A stretch of DNA of 56,918 bases from Peptococcaceae bacterium BRH_c4a (lineage in GTDB: Bacteria > Bacillota > Desulfotomaculia > Desulfotomaculales > Desulfocucumaceae): the NCBI GenBank assembly GCA_000961585.1, contig LADN01000009.1:1-56918 (forward strand), in the 5' to 3' direction. Numbering within the stretch: the stretch's first letter is position 1; every line of letters begins with the position of its first letter. The position numbers and the translations under genes were made by a program. Shown piece after piece: positions 25,800 through 35,200 of the stretch. The notes under the pieces are model-generated. The model made no database searches and had not been told where the DNA came from. It was given only the letters and a program-made list of their open reading frames with translations.

Positions 25800-26987
25800 C
25801 TATTCTTTAATAGTTTTTCCCAGTTTTCTGCCGGCTTCCCTCACGGCCAGCAGTTCCTCACCGTCTGGCACATATTGAAGGTTGATCATTTCCCCGGGGA
25901 TTTCCCAGCCCATAGACTGCAGAACTTCCTGTACCTGCCTGGCTCCCTGACCGCCCCAGCCGTATGATCCAAAGGCAAACCCCAAACGCTTTTGGGGCCT
26001 TAACCCCTTAAGGTAAGTAAGAAAGCCGGCAACGGTGGGAAGCATATTGTTATTCAGGGTGGGAGAACCCACAAAAACAGCCCTGGATGTAAGCACATCG
26101 GTCATTATTTCAGACATGTGGCTGGTTTGCAGGAACCTGGTGATAACCGGCACCCCAGCGTCCTCCAACCCCCTTGCCAGGGCCCCGGCCATCTCTTTGG
26201 TGGAACCCCACATGGTGTCGTACACAATCAGCGCCTTCTCATCGGTCTCATGATCGGCCCACCTGGAATACACTTCCAACAGCCGGGGCAAATAAGATCT
26301 CCAGATAACCCCATGGCTTGGCCCGATCATATCAATAGGCAGCCGGCCTATAATTTCCAGGGCCTTTTTAACCTGATCACCGTAAGGCAGCACAATATTG
26401 GCGTAATACTTGGCGGCTTCCTCGCAGACAATATCCCACCCCAGCTGATCATCAAAACGGCCCGCGCCGGCGATGTGCTGCCCAAAAGCGTCATTGGGCA
26501 GGAGCAGTTTTTCTTCCGGAATATAGCTGACCATTGAATCCGGCCAGTGGACCATGGGAGTTTGCACAAATTTTAAAGTGCGGGATCCCAGGCTCAAATC
26601 ATCGCCGGAATTTACAGTTAAATATTCCCAATCTTTTTTGTAATGCCGCTCCAGGCCTTTTTTACCCTTGGAGGAGGTTACTATCCGGGCACGGGGCGCT
26701 GCCTCCGTAAAATCCGGCACACTTCCGGAATGATCCATCTCCACGTGATTTACCACCAGATAATCAATTTTGGCAGGGTCCACAATGGCCTTAATGCGCT
26801 CCAGCATTTGGTCAAAAAAACAGTTCTTTACGGTATCCACCAGCGTGATTTTGTCATCCACTATCAGGTAAGCGTTATAGGTGGTTCCCCTGGGAGTCAG
26901 GTAGCCGTGAAAATAACGCAAATCCCAGTCAATAGCGCCAACCCAATAGATGTTTGGCTTGATTTCAACAGGCCTCAGTGCAATCAC
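25800..26987 (-). CDS. fprA: A-type diiron flavoprotein FprA (O2/NO reductase)
   Basis: Metallo-beta-lactamase diiron domain followed by a flavodoxin domain. Ligand motif NHVEMDHSGSVPDF, later VHWPDSMVSYIPEEKLLLPN and GPSHGVIWRS; flavodoxin loop VYDTMWGSTKEMAGALARGL. It reduces O2 to water or NO to N2O, fed by Hrb. Start uncertain: GTG 26987 has the site GAAGGGG touching it, whereas CTG 26978, three codons later, has AAGGGGTGAT at ideal spacing and gives the family-typical start RPVEIKPNIYWVGAIDW. The longer frame to 27068 overlaps perR and is rejected. About 395 residues, normal for the family. Confidence 0.93.
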   Translation of the reverse strand: MIALRPVEIKPNIYWVGAIDWDLRYFHGYLTPRGTTYNAYLIVDDKITLVDTVKNCFFDQMLERIKAIVDPAKIDYLVVNHVEMDHSGSVPDFTEAAPRARIVTSSKGKKGLERHYKKDWEYLTVNSGDDLSLGSRTLKFVQTPMVHWPDSMVSYIPEEKLLLPNDAFGQHIAGAGRFDDQLGWDIVCEEAAKYYANIVLPYGDQVKKALEIIGRLPIDMIGPSHGVIWRSYLPRLLEVYSRWADHETDEKALIVYDTMWGSTKEMAGALARGLEDAGVPVITRFLQTSHMSEIMTDVLTSRAVFVGSPTLNNNMLPTVAGFLTYLKGLRPQKRLGFAFGSYGWGGQGARQVQEVLQSMGWEIPGEMINLQYVPDGEELLAVREAGRKLGKTIKE

Positions 26988-27025
26988 CCCTTCATTGTTT
27001 TTTAAGTTTAACACACTACCGGTTA

Positions 27026-27445
27026 CTAATTTAGTTTTGTCTTGGATCCTTCCTGACATACCGGGCAAATCCCATAAAAATAGAGTGTATACCCTTCCAC
27101 CAGATGGCCCTTAACGCTAAAGGGAGTTTGCATTTCCAAAGGTTCCACATCCAAATCATAAATGGACTGGCAAATCCGGCATAAAAAATGACCGTGGGGA
27201 GCAGGGTTTGAGTCGAAATGCTTTTTGTCTCCCCTTATCCTTACCTCTTGCAATTCACCCGCTTTGGCCAACACCTCAAGGGTATTGTACACAGTGGCCG
27301 GAGATAACGAGGGGAACCGGGGCTTCAACTGACTGTATATTTCCTCAGCCGAGGGGTGTTTTTTATTACCTTCAAGCAAATTTAAGATTGCCAGCCTTTG
27401 AGGGGTTAATTTCAGCCCCAGCTTCTTGAGCCTGTTTACCGCCAT
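27026..27445 (-). CDS. perR: Fur-family peroxide regulator PerR
   Basis: 139 residues. Winged helix N-terminus (LKLTPQRLAILNLLEGNKKH, SPATVYNTLEVLAKAGEL), regulatory metal ligands around H37, and D/H pattern HFDSNPAPHGHFLC, plus two structural zinc C-x2-C pairs (CRIC, CPVC). It represses oxidative-stress genes until peroxide oxidises its histidine ligands. First gene of perR–fprA–dfx–hrb–rbr, with a perfect Per box in its own promoter (27470-27484), so the operon is autoregulated and peroxide-induced. Confidence 0.92.
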   Translation of the reverse strand: MAVNRLKKLGLKLTPQRLAILNLLEGNKKHPSAEEIYSQLKPRFPSLSPATVYNTLEVLAKAGELQEVRIRGDKKHFDSNPAPHGHFLCRICQSIYDLDVEPLEMQTPFSVKGHLVEGYTLYFYGICPVCQEGSKTKLN

Positions 27446-27469
27446 TACTGTTTTATACCCCCTCTCAAC

Positions 27470-27506
27470 TTATAATAATTATAAATTCATAACTCCTCTT
27501 TGTCAA
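27470..27506 (-). promoter_or_regulatory. PerR box overlapping a consensus sigma-A promoter
   Basis: Plus-strand TTATAATAATTATAA at 27470-27484 matches TTATAAT-N-ATTATAA exactly (Per box). On the minus strand -35 TTGACA (27506-27501), 17-bp spacer and -10 TATAAT (27483-27478): the -10 lies inside the box, so bound PerR would block RNA polymerase. Confidence 0.92.
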
Positions 27507-27633
27507 CTGCCTTCCATACTAAAATTTACTATATTAATAGCCTGGTGGAATTAAGCAATTAATTACCCTATGCTCCACCACAGCCTTAATATCCGCTGCG
27601 TCCATATAGACCACAAATCCACCCGCAAAAACA

Positions 27634-27672
27634 ACAAGAGCCTCTCACCGGTAATTTGCGAGAAGCTCTTGT
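27634..27672 (-). terminator. Orphan intrinsic terminator of the tRNA-Ser fragment
   Basis: ACAAGAGC (27634-27641) pairs with GCTCTTGT (27665-27672); the minus strand continues TGTTTTTG. The same design, with related flanks (CCGCAAAA...ACAAG[A/G]GCCTCTCACC), follows the intact tRNA-Ser at 39578. Confidence 0.7.
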
Positions 27673-27684
27673 CCTTTTTATATC

Positions 27685-27716
27685 TGGCGGAGATACAGGG
27701 ATTCGAACCCTGGAGA
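27685..27716 (-). pseudogene. tRNA-Ser 3' fragment (T arm, acceptor strand and CCA)
   Basis: The minus strand reads CTCCAGGGTTCGAATCCCTG then TATCTCCGCCA: a complete T arm, 3' acceptor strand and CCA. It differs by one base from the same part of tRNA-Ser(CGA) at 39578-39671 and is followed by a homologous terminator. No 5' half is present on the other side (27717-27761). Either a partial duplication or an attachment-site relic left by an element that integrated in a tRNA-Ser gene. Confidence 0.8.
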
Positions 27717-27761
27717 ATGATTCATCAGCCGTTCCTCTTTTGGCCGAATTACCAGCATTCA

Positions 27762-28394
27762 TTAAATTTTATCGGCTGCAACGCCCTCTGGCGGGACTGT
27801 GCCGGATCCTGTTTTGCCTGCTGTGACCCCGCAGGCCCGGTCTGCCTGAAACCTGGACATGAACACTATCCCGGCTATAAAAAGCGCTATGATGAACAGT
27901 GCAGCGGCCAGGGACGGTACGCCCAGCTTGGCTGCAAGCAGACCCGGAAGGGTGATCTTACCGTAAGCCATGGGTTCTACCAGATAAGGCTTAATCCAGG
28001 GAAAGGCCACCGCATAAAGCACCGCCCCCACAAAGCCCCCAAGGATGGTTACCAGGGCATCCGCCTTGCCGGCCCCGAGGCTTGCCGCCGCAGTTCCCGG
28101 GCAGTAGCCCGCAACGGCCATGCCTATGCCCAGAATAGCGCCTCCGGCCAGATTGCCCAAAACATAGGTAGGCTTCGGAATAAGGGAAACCATCCCCAGT
28201 GAACTGAGCGGGTAAATGATCAGCGCAGTGGTGACCACGGACGTCATTATAACCAGCAGCATGGTCATATTGCGCATCGACAGCCCGCCTACAACACAGC
28301 CGTGATCGCAGACCATGGCTTTGTACAGTATATATCCCCAAACCGCCCCCACAAGCAGTCCAACCACAATATCCACAATATCCATAACATCCAT
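27762..28394 (-). CDS. yedE: YeeE/YedE sulfur transporter, second half-protein
   Basis: 210 residues, about six membrane helices. YeeE/YedE (TsuA-like) motifs: CDHGCVVGGLSMRNMTM with its cysteines, and GIGMAVAGYCPGTAAASLGAG with the conserved GYCPGT cysteine that passes thiosulfate or sulfide through the channel by transient S-H-S bonding. Full TsuA has two such halves in one chain; here they are two genes (partner at 28415). Site before ATG 28394 and 20-bp gap make them an operon. The last ~25 residues are polar and low-complexity. The stop lies 46 bp from the tRNA-Ser fragment. Confidence 0.88.
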   Translation of the reverse strand: MDVMDIVDIVVGLLVGAVWGYILYKAMVCDHGCVVGGLSMRNMTMLLVIMTSVVTTALIIYPLSSLGMVSLIPKPTYVLGNLAGGAILGIGMAVAGYCPGTAAASLGAGKADALVTILGGFVGAVLYAVAFPWIKPYLVEPMAYGKITLPGLLAAKLGVPSLAAALFIIALFIAGIVFMSRFQADRACGVTAGKTGSGTVPPEGVAADKI

Positions 28395-28414
28395 ACCTTT
28401 CAGTTAAAATTTTA

Positions 28415-28933
28415 TCATGCCCGCCTGAAGATAATCCTGGCGGCGGGAAGACCGGCAGCAAATACCCCGATACCAAACAGCAGGCTGCTTACCGAAAGCT
28501 GTGCCCACCCGCTCAGAATGTGCCCGGAGGTGCATCCCCCCGCCAACCGGGCCCCGAAAATCAGCAGCATCCCGCCAAAAAAGGCGAACAGATACCTCTT
28601 CACCCTGTTGGGACCAAATCGGGAAAGCCATGCATCTGAGAACTCCTCTTTTTTACTCCCGCTTCTCCTGAAAGCCAGGTGAGCACCAAAAACCACGCCG
28701 GCCACCACGGCAACTTCAAAGGTAATTCCCAGCGGAGTTTGTGAAAAATACTGGTTATTGGCTATAAAGCCGGGGGAAAATTTCCCCATCAGCCCGCCGG
28801 TGACGCTGACATAGGCGGTGGAAGCCCCCAGCAGCTTGCCGTAAAAAATAAGCAAAAGGGCGTTTAACAATCCCATCAGGACACCTGCTCTTTTCCAGCT
28901 CCAGCCATTGTTTGTCATAGACAACACCTCCAA
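28415..28933 (-). CDS. yeeE: YeeE/YedE sulfur transporter, first half-protein
   Basis: 172 residues, about five membrane helices, with the signature ARLAGGCTSGHILSGWAQLS; the GGCTSGH cysteine is the counterpart of GYCPGT in the other half. Together the two proteins would form one transporter for thiosulfate or another reduced sulfur compound. ATG 28933 (some upstream in-frame residues, MEVLSMTNNG, offer a second start at MTNNG) with GGAGGTGTT upstream. Expressed from the promoter at 28964-28991. Confidence 0.87.
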   Translation of the reverse strand: MEVLSMTNNGWSWKRAGVLMGLLNALLLIFYGKLLGASTAYVSVTGGLMGKFSPGFIANNQYFSQTPLGITFEVAVVAGVVFGAHLAFRRSGSKKEEFSDAWLSRFGPNRVKRYLFAFFGGMLLIFGARLAGGCTSGHILSGWAQLSVSSLLFGIGVFAAGLPAARIIFRRA

Positions 28934-28963
28934 TTACTATACCCCGGGGGGTTTAATGAGCCT

Positions 28964-28991
28964 ATTATACCACTCTTAAAAAACATTTCAA
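28964..28991 (-). promoter_or_regulatory. Sigma-A promoter of the YeeE/YedE operon
   Basis: Minus-strand -35 TTGAAA (28991-28986), 16-bp spacer, -10 TATAAT (28969-28964). Confidence 0.7.
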
Positions 28992-29181
28992 GAGGCAATA
29001 ATAGGCTGCTTTCAGCCCCCCCCCGGGTGCGCAAAACTTTAAGGACTGGGGGCGGGCTGTTTTAAGCCGATCTTTTTGACATTGGCCTGGGCTGCCAAAC
29101 CCCGTCACCCAATCTACCCCCCCATGGTATAAATGGATTGACTGAAAGGATCCCCAAAAAACAAGCCGGCCAGGCCGGAAA

Positions 29182-29219
29182 TAAAATGGCCGGCCACCGG
29201 TATTTCCCGGCAGCCGGCC
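29182..29219 (-). terminator. Intrinsic terminator of the SLH surface protein gene
   Basis: Minus-strand GGCCGGC...CCGG...CCGG...GCCGGCC (29219-29188), a long GC-rich stem, followed by ATTTTATTT. Lies 20 bp after the stop at 29241. Confidence 0.85.
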
Positions 29220-29240
29220 CAAATAATTCATGGACAAAAT

Positions 29241-32200
29241 CTATTTCAGCTTGTCCAGCATATTCTTTAGCATAACAACGGCCTCAGCCCTGGTGGCGGC
29301 ATCGGCGGGGGCGAAAGTCATTGCCCCGCCGGCAGTCTTACCCTTCAGGATGCCGTTCTTAACCGCCCTGGCGGCTGAAGACCTGGCCCACCCGGAAATT
29401 GATTCCTGATCGGCAAATCCCGCCAGCAGGGTCTCGATCCCAGGCTCGTCGGACAGCTTGCCTTTGTAACTGAGAGCATTGCAGATCATGGAAGCCATCT
29501 GCTCTCTGGTGATTACTTCGTCTGGCGCAAACAGGCTGCCGCCTACCCCTTTTATCAACCCGGCGCCATAGGCCCGGACCACCGCTTGGTAATACCACTG
29601 GCCCGGCTGCAGATCGCTGAACGGCGCCTTCGCATCACCATCAAGCTTGAGCGAACTGGCAAGCATGGTGGCAAACTGCGCCCTGGTCACAGAGGCGTCA
29701 GGTGAAAACTGCCCGTTGCCCATGCCGCTTACATATCCGTTGTCGGCCATATACTGGACCTGAACTTTGGCCCAGTGATCCGCCAGGTCGCTAAACACCG
29801 CAGTCCGGGGTTTTGCTTCCTTTTCAGCCAGCAGGGCAAACTTACTGAACTGGCTGGTGCTGAAGGTAATGGTCCCGGCCTGGGCGTCGTAGGCGCCTCC
29901 CTTGCTCTCCCAGGACCTGGTGGCTTCGTTGAACCGGTAGACCTGGATCAATCCCTTAACCGCGGCCTCCCGCTGGCCCTCAGGGACAGGGAGCGATACC
30001 TGGATGGGTTTGGCAAACTCACGCACCGCGGTCTTTTTACCGTCGGCCCCAACGGCGGTTATGCTGAGATCGTAAATCTCCCCGGCCAGCATAAACCCGG
30101 TCGCATTGGTGGCCTGGTTGAAGATAACCAGGGATCCCACCTTGTCCAGTTGGGAAGCCGACATCTGCACACTGGCCGCCCCGGATACCGCCGGCACCTC
30201 CAGGGCCGCCGGGGGCAGGGTGAAGGTGGCGTTCTTCAGTTGAACGGCCGCAGGCTTCCCGGTCCCGGTCAGGGAGGCCAGTTTGGCTGCGGTAAAAGAG
30301 GTCTCCAGATTGCCGGCTGCGTTTATGGTGATAGTGGCCTTGTTTGCGGCATTGGCAATAGCCCTGGTCACAGCGTCGGTGGTTGACGGTCCGCCGCCGC
30401 TGCTGCCGTCACTATTGTTGCCCGCGCCGCCGGCAGCCGCCGCCGTGGTGAAATTCCAGCTCACCGCCGCCGGCAGCCCGTTGCCGTCACCATCTGCCAC
30501 AGCGGCGGAGATGTTGACGGTGTACTGGGTGCCGGGGCTTAAGTTCTGACTCGGCGTGAATGTAGCCGTCCTGGTGTTGCTGTCGTAAGCTATGCTCCCC
30601 GGCACCGGGCTGTTGCCCTGAAGCAGGGTGAAGCTGCCGGTCAAAGTGGCCTGGTTTATATTCTTGGAGAACTCGGCCGTGACCGCACTCCCCACCGCCA
30701 CACCGGTGGCCCCTGAGGCCGGGCTGCGGCCGGTCACCTGAGGGGTCACCGAAATCAGTCCCACGTGGAGCTTGAGCTCGGGCGGGGGCACCACGGTGAC
30801 ACCGGCGACGACATCGGAGAAGACCGTCTTGTAGCCTGTCTTGCTGAAGACCACCCGGTAGGTGCCGGTGGGCACGTCCCAGCCGTAGCGGCCCTGGCTG
30901 TCGGTGACCTGGGGGTTGACCTGGCCGTAAGCCGAGGCGTTCCACTTGCTCCAGGTTCCCTGGCCGTTGGCCTGGCTGTTCACCTCGCAGAGGGCGGTAA
31001 CTCCGGACAGCCTGACATTTTCAGTATCCTCTTCGATGGTGGCGCTGAACCGGTCATAGCTGCCGAAGGTGCCGTCATAAACGAAGCCGCTGGGGTCCAT
31101 CAGTATGATTACGTTGACGATGGGGGTTCTCACAGTATTGCCCCCATAGGTGTATTCCACCTCAATGAGCTGATCCCCGGAGCTGCTCCAGCGACCGCTG
31201 ATGACCTGCCCTTTCCAGGTGTTGCCGCCGTTGTCGGTCAGGGCAGCCTCCCGCCCGATGAAGTGGGTCTTGACGTTGCTTACCGTATCGCTGAATTTAA
31301 CCTCAATGTTGATATCATTGTTTTCCACCACCGCCATGGTGGCCACGCCCAGGCTGGGATTGATGGTCACGTCCTTGTTCCATCCCGAGTTCACCTTCAC
31401 CGAGCTGATGGTCACGGTATCGCTCTTCACCGTCACCGACAGTGGGCTGGAGGCCGTTGAAACCGTGCCGTTGGCCATTTCCACCCGGGCCGTGATGCTG
31501 TAGGCGGTCTCGGTGCTGCCCAGGTCTATTTCACGGCTCCACCAGCGCCCGCTGGCGGTCGCCCGGCCAACCCGGCGGGCAACGGCTTCACCGGACTTGG
31601 TGGCCTCAATGATCACCGTGGCCCCGGCCGAACAGTTGCCGTACACCGTCAGCTTGCCGTCCTTGGTCACCGACGGGCCGCTGATGGTGGCGTAGGCCAG
31701 CTCAGTGGTGGCCGATCCCAAGGGGGTGGTGCTGCCGCCGGCATTGATCGCGGCGCTGTTCTTGACGGTGGTGGCGGTGGATCCTGCGTCCACGGTGACC
31801 TGGTAGGTTATGGTGCCTTTACCCCCGGCCGGGATGCTGCCCGGGATGCTGAAGGCAATATTGCCCCCGGAAACCGCTGGTTCAACAGCCACCTGGTTTA
31901 CCGCCGCCGACCCGTCCACGTAGATGGTGCCGGAGGGTATCTGGGCGGTGACGCTGGCCCCGGAAACCGCTGCCACTCCGTTGTTCTTGTAACCGATATT
32001 ATAGGTCAGTGTTTTGCCCGGCGTGGTGACCACGTCGGACACCTTTAAGAAGTTGCCTTCACCCACGAAGCTGCCCTGTTTTTCCGAGGGCTTCAAGAGG
32101 GTGATGGTGACCGGTTTGGTGTTGGCTGCCACCTGGATGCCGGTCATTTCCGCATTTTCATAGGTATGGCTCTTGTCGAAGGTGCTCAGCACATAATCAT

Positions 32201-35200
32201 CGGCCTGGCTGAGGCTCTTCATGGTAAAGAACCCGTTGCCATCGCTGCGTGCCCGGCTCCAACTGTTGGTGGACGGGCTGTAGGCGTATACATCTATGCC
32301 GGTCAGCCCCTGACTCTGGCTGTCGGCCAGGGTCCCGGCAAGCTCCAGCCCCCTGCTTAGGGTGATGTCCGGCAGGGTCACGTCCGAGGTGCCCAGGCTT
32401 ACACTGGACGGAACCGCATCGGGGCTGACCAAGTAACCCAAAGCGGGGTTGAGGTAGAAGTTCAGGCTGTATGTCTTGCTTGACTTCATCTGGGCCAGGG
32501 AGAAATTGCCCTGGCTGTCGGTGACCGCCCAGGCAAAGTGGCTGCTGTCGGTCGCCGAGGCATTCACCTGGACATCGCTTATGCCCCCGCCCTGGTCATT
32601 GACCACCTTGCCGCTGACGGTAAGCCCGGTGTCCATGGTCTGATTGACGGTGGTGGTTTTATCCCTTTCCACCGCTATGCCTCGCTGGGTCTCATATAGA
32701 TACTGCCCACCGGTCTGCCAGACAAAATTGACCTCGTAGTCATCGGCTACCTTGAGCTTGTCCAGGCTGTAAGCGCCCTGGGCATCGGTGGCAGCGCTGC
32801 TCCAGACCATCTTGCCGCTGCTCCAGGCGCTCACTTCCACCCCGGACAGCCCCTGGCCGGAAACATTCTTAACATAGCCCGAGATCTTGCCCCGGTCCAC
32901 CACCACCGGCTTGAGGGCGAAGTTCACATTGGGAGTGATGGCGCCCTTATCCACCAGAATGCTGTTGCGGGTGAAATCCTGATAGTCCGCATTCGATCCC
33001 TGAGCCGTGACGGCGTACTCACCGGAGGAGAGTCCGTCGATGACGTAGCGCCCCCCCGCATCGGTACTGGCTATACCGCCGCCGGCGCTGCCCCCGGCCA
33101 CCACCACCATGCCGGCAATGGCCGCACCGGTGCCGGCGTCAGTAACAGTGCCGCTGATTCCGCTGCCCCGGGCCACGGCGGCGCCCACCGGTGGATGCAG
33201 CCAGAAGTCCTGGACAATTTCGCGGCCATTCTCACCGATGGTTGCACTAATTCCCGTGGCGTCAGGGTCCGCCGGGCTGGTATAGCCCTGTGGGCTCCAC
33301 ACCGAAATCATGTAGCTGTCGGAATCGGGCAGGCCGGTAAATTCATAGGCGCCGTTTTGATCTGTTATGGCGCTGGCGCCATACATTATTTTTTCATTGA
33401 AGAGGAACACCGTAACCCCGGACACCGGCAACGGCTCCGGGTGATGCCCGGAAGCAGGGTCGAAGGGCATGAGCAGGGAGGCGATACCTGAAATCCTTCC
33501 TGTTCCGCCAGGAGGCAGCTCATTGGGCGCCCTCAGGGCAATGGTGCCCAGCGCAGCGGTGGCCTGGGCCGCCACTGTGACGTTCTTGGCCCCGCCGGTC
33601 AGGATAGCTCCCTGACTGTCGGTGTAAGATATATTAACAATATACCCCTCGCCTGCGGGAACTTTGTCCAGGGTCACGCTTCCATCCTGACCGGTGACAG
33701 CTTCCCTGAAAAAGAGCCTGCCGGGATTGCCCACGGTTACGTTTGCCCCCGCCACCCCCTGGCCGTTTCTGGTGGCAGTGAGGGATATTGCGCCAGCCAC
33801 TGCGTCCATGCTCTCCAGCACAATATCCCCTATGCTTGTGCCTACAGCGCTGCGAATTTCATAAACGCTTGACGAAACACTGCTCAGGACCACCTCAATG
33901 CCCGCCCCGCCGTACGCCAGGTCACTGGCGGGAGGGCTTTTGTCCAACAGGCCGAAAGGATTCATAGTGGACAGGTAGTACCGCCCGTTGCCCGGAATGC
34001 TGATAGTAAAGTTTCCGCCGTCTCCGCTTTGTGCGTGGAAGGTTCCGGGAACCTCGGCGGGATTGGGTGTGGCTCCGCTGCCGGGCTGCCCTCCAACTGA
34101 AGGCGGCAGCCTGTCAAAGAGGGTCAGGTAAACATTTTCCAGTCCTTCTGCGGATCCATCCGCAGTCTTTTTACCCAAAATACGGCCGCTTAGGGATACG
34201 CCCGAGCTAAGGTGAAGATTGCGGGTAAGGGTGGCGGTTCCCTGATCCAGTATGAGTTCTGTGTCATTTGCCTCCAGGAACAGTCCGCCCGGGCTGAATA
34301 CCTTAATACTGTAAGATCCCGGCTGCACATTCGCCACCTGGTAGGTTCTGGCCTGTGGATCAACAGTGCCGAATACGCTATTCTTGACGTTACTCTGGCT
34401 CATGAAGAAAATTTCGGTATTATTAAGGGATTCGCTATTATTTGGCGTATACACGTAACCGCTGACGGTGGCTCCGCCCCCTCCCGGGGGCTGGGTGGCG
34501 CCGGCGGCAACCAGAAAATAAGCAACAGGACAGGATGCCTTGCTTATTCCCTGAGTAACTTCAAGCAACAGCTCGTATTGGTTCTGATCCTGAGCAGCGT
34601 TGAGATAGCTGGGCCCGAACTGGGTCAGGTCAATGGTGAAGCTGAAGCCTCCGTTAATTATAGAGTTTACGTCGATGCCGGGAACGGTTACCTCTTCCAT
34701 GTTGGGCATCCGTAATATTTTAACCTGGAAAGTATCCGGGGCTCCGGTCACCGTTCCCGACACGGCCAGGCTTGTCCCGTTAATAATCGCCCCCTGTGCC
34801 GGCAATGTACAGTTAATGCCAATCTGCTGCCCTCCGTTCGGAATGCCGCCTCCGCCGGAAGCCTGATTACTGTTTATGGTGAGGGTGGACTTCACCACTT
34901 CCGGAACAGTGGCCAGGACCACTGAATACCCCTTGCTTCCCATTCCCCCGGCTGACAGCCCCTGGGCCAGCGATATTGAGGCATAGGTCTGACCTGTCAC
35001 TGACAGCGTTGAAGAACCTGTGACGTCCGTTTCACCGTCATACACCGCCATCACCGTGGAAGGGCCAAAATTGGTGTCCGTTCCCTGCACCTGGATAATC
35101 TGCCCGTTGGGATACCCCTCAGCCAGAGTGTCGGGTGCAATGGTAATTGAGGCCCCAAATGCCCCGGCAGGCATAAGCATACATGCCAGAAGCATCAAAG

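Larger units (their letters stand above)
28934..29240. other. Intergenic region upstream of the YeeE/YedE pair
   Basis: Contains the yeeE promoter (28964-28991) and the surface-protein terminator (29182-29219). Between them, 29000-29180 is GC-rich with a run of ten C's (29017-29026) and no convincing gene; the frame 28965-29237 has no family features. Confidence 0.6.

Noticed and set aside
28965-29237. 90-residue ORF between the surface protein and YeeE
   Set aside because: It covers the surface-protein terminator and the yeeE promoter, has no ribosome binding site or family features.
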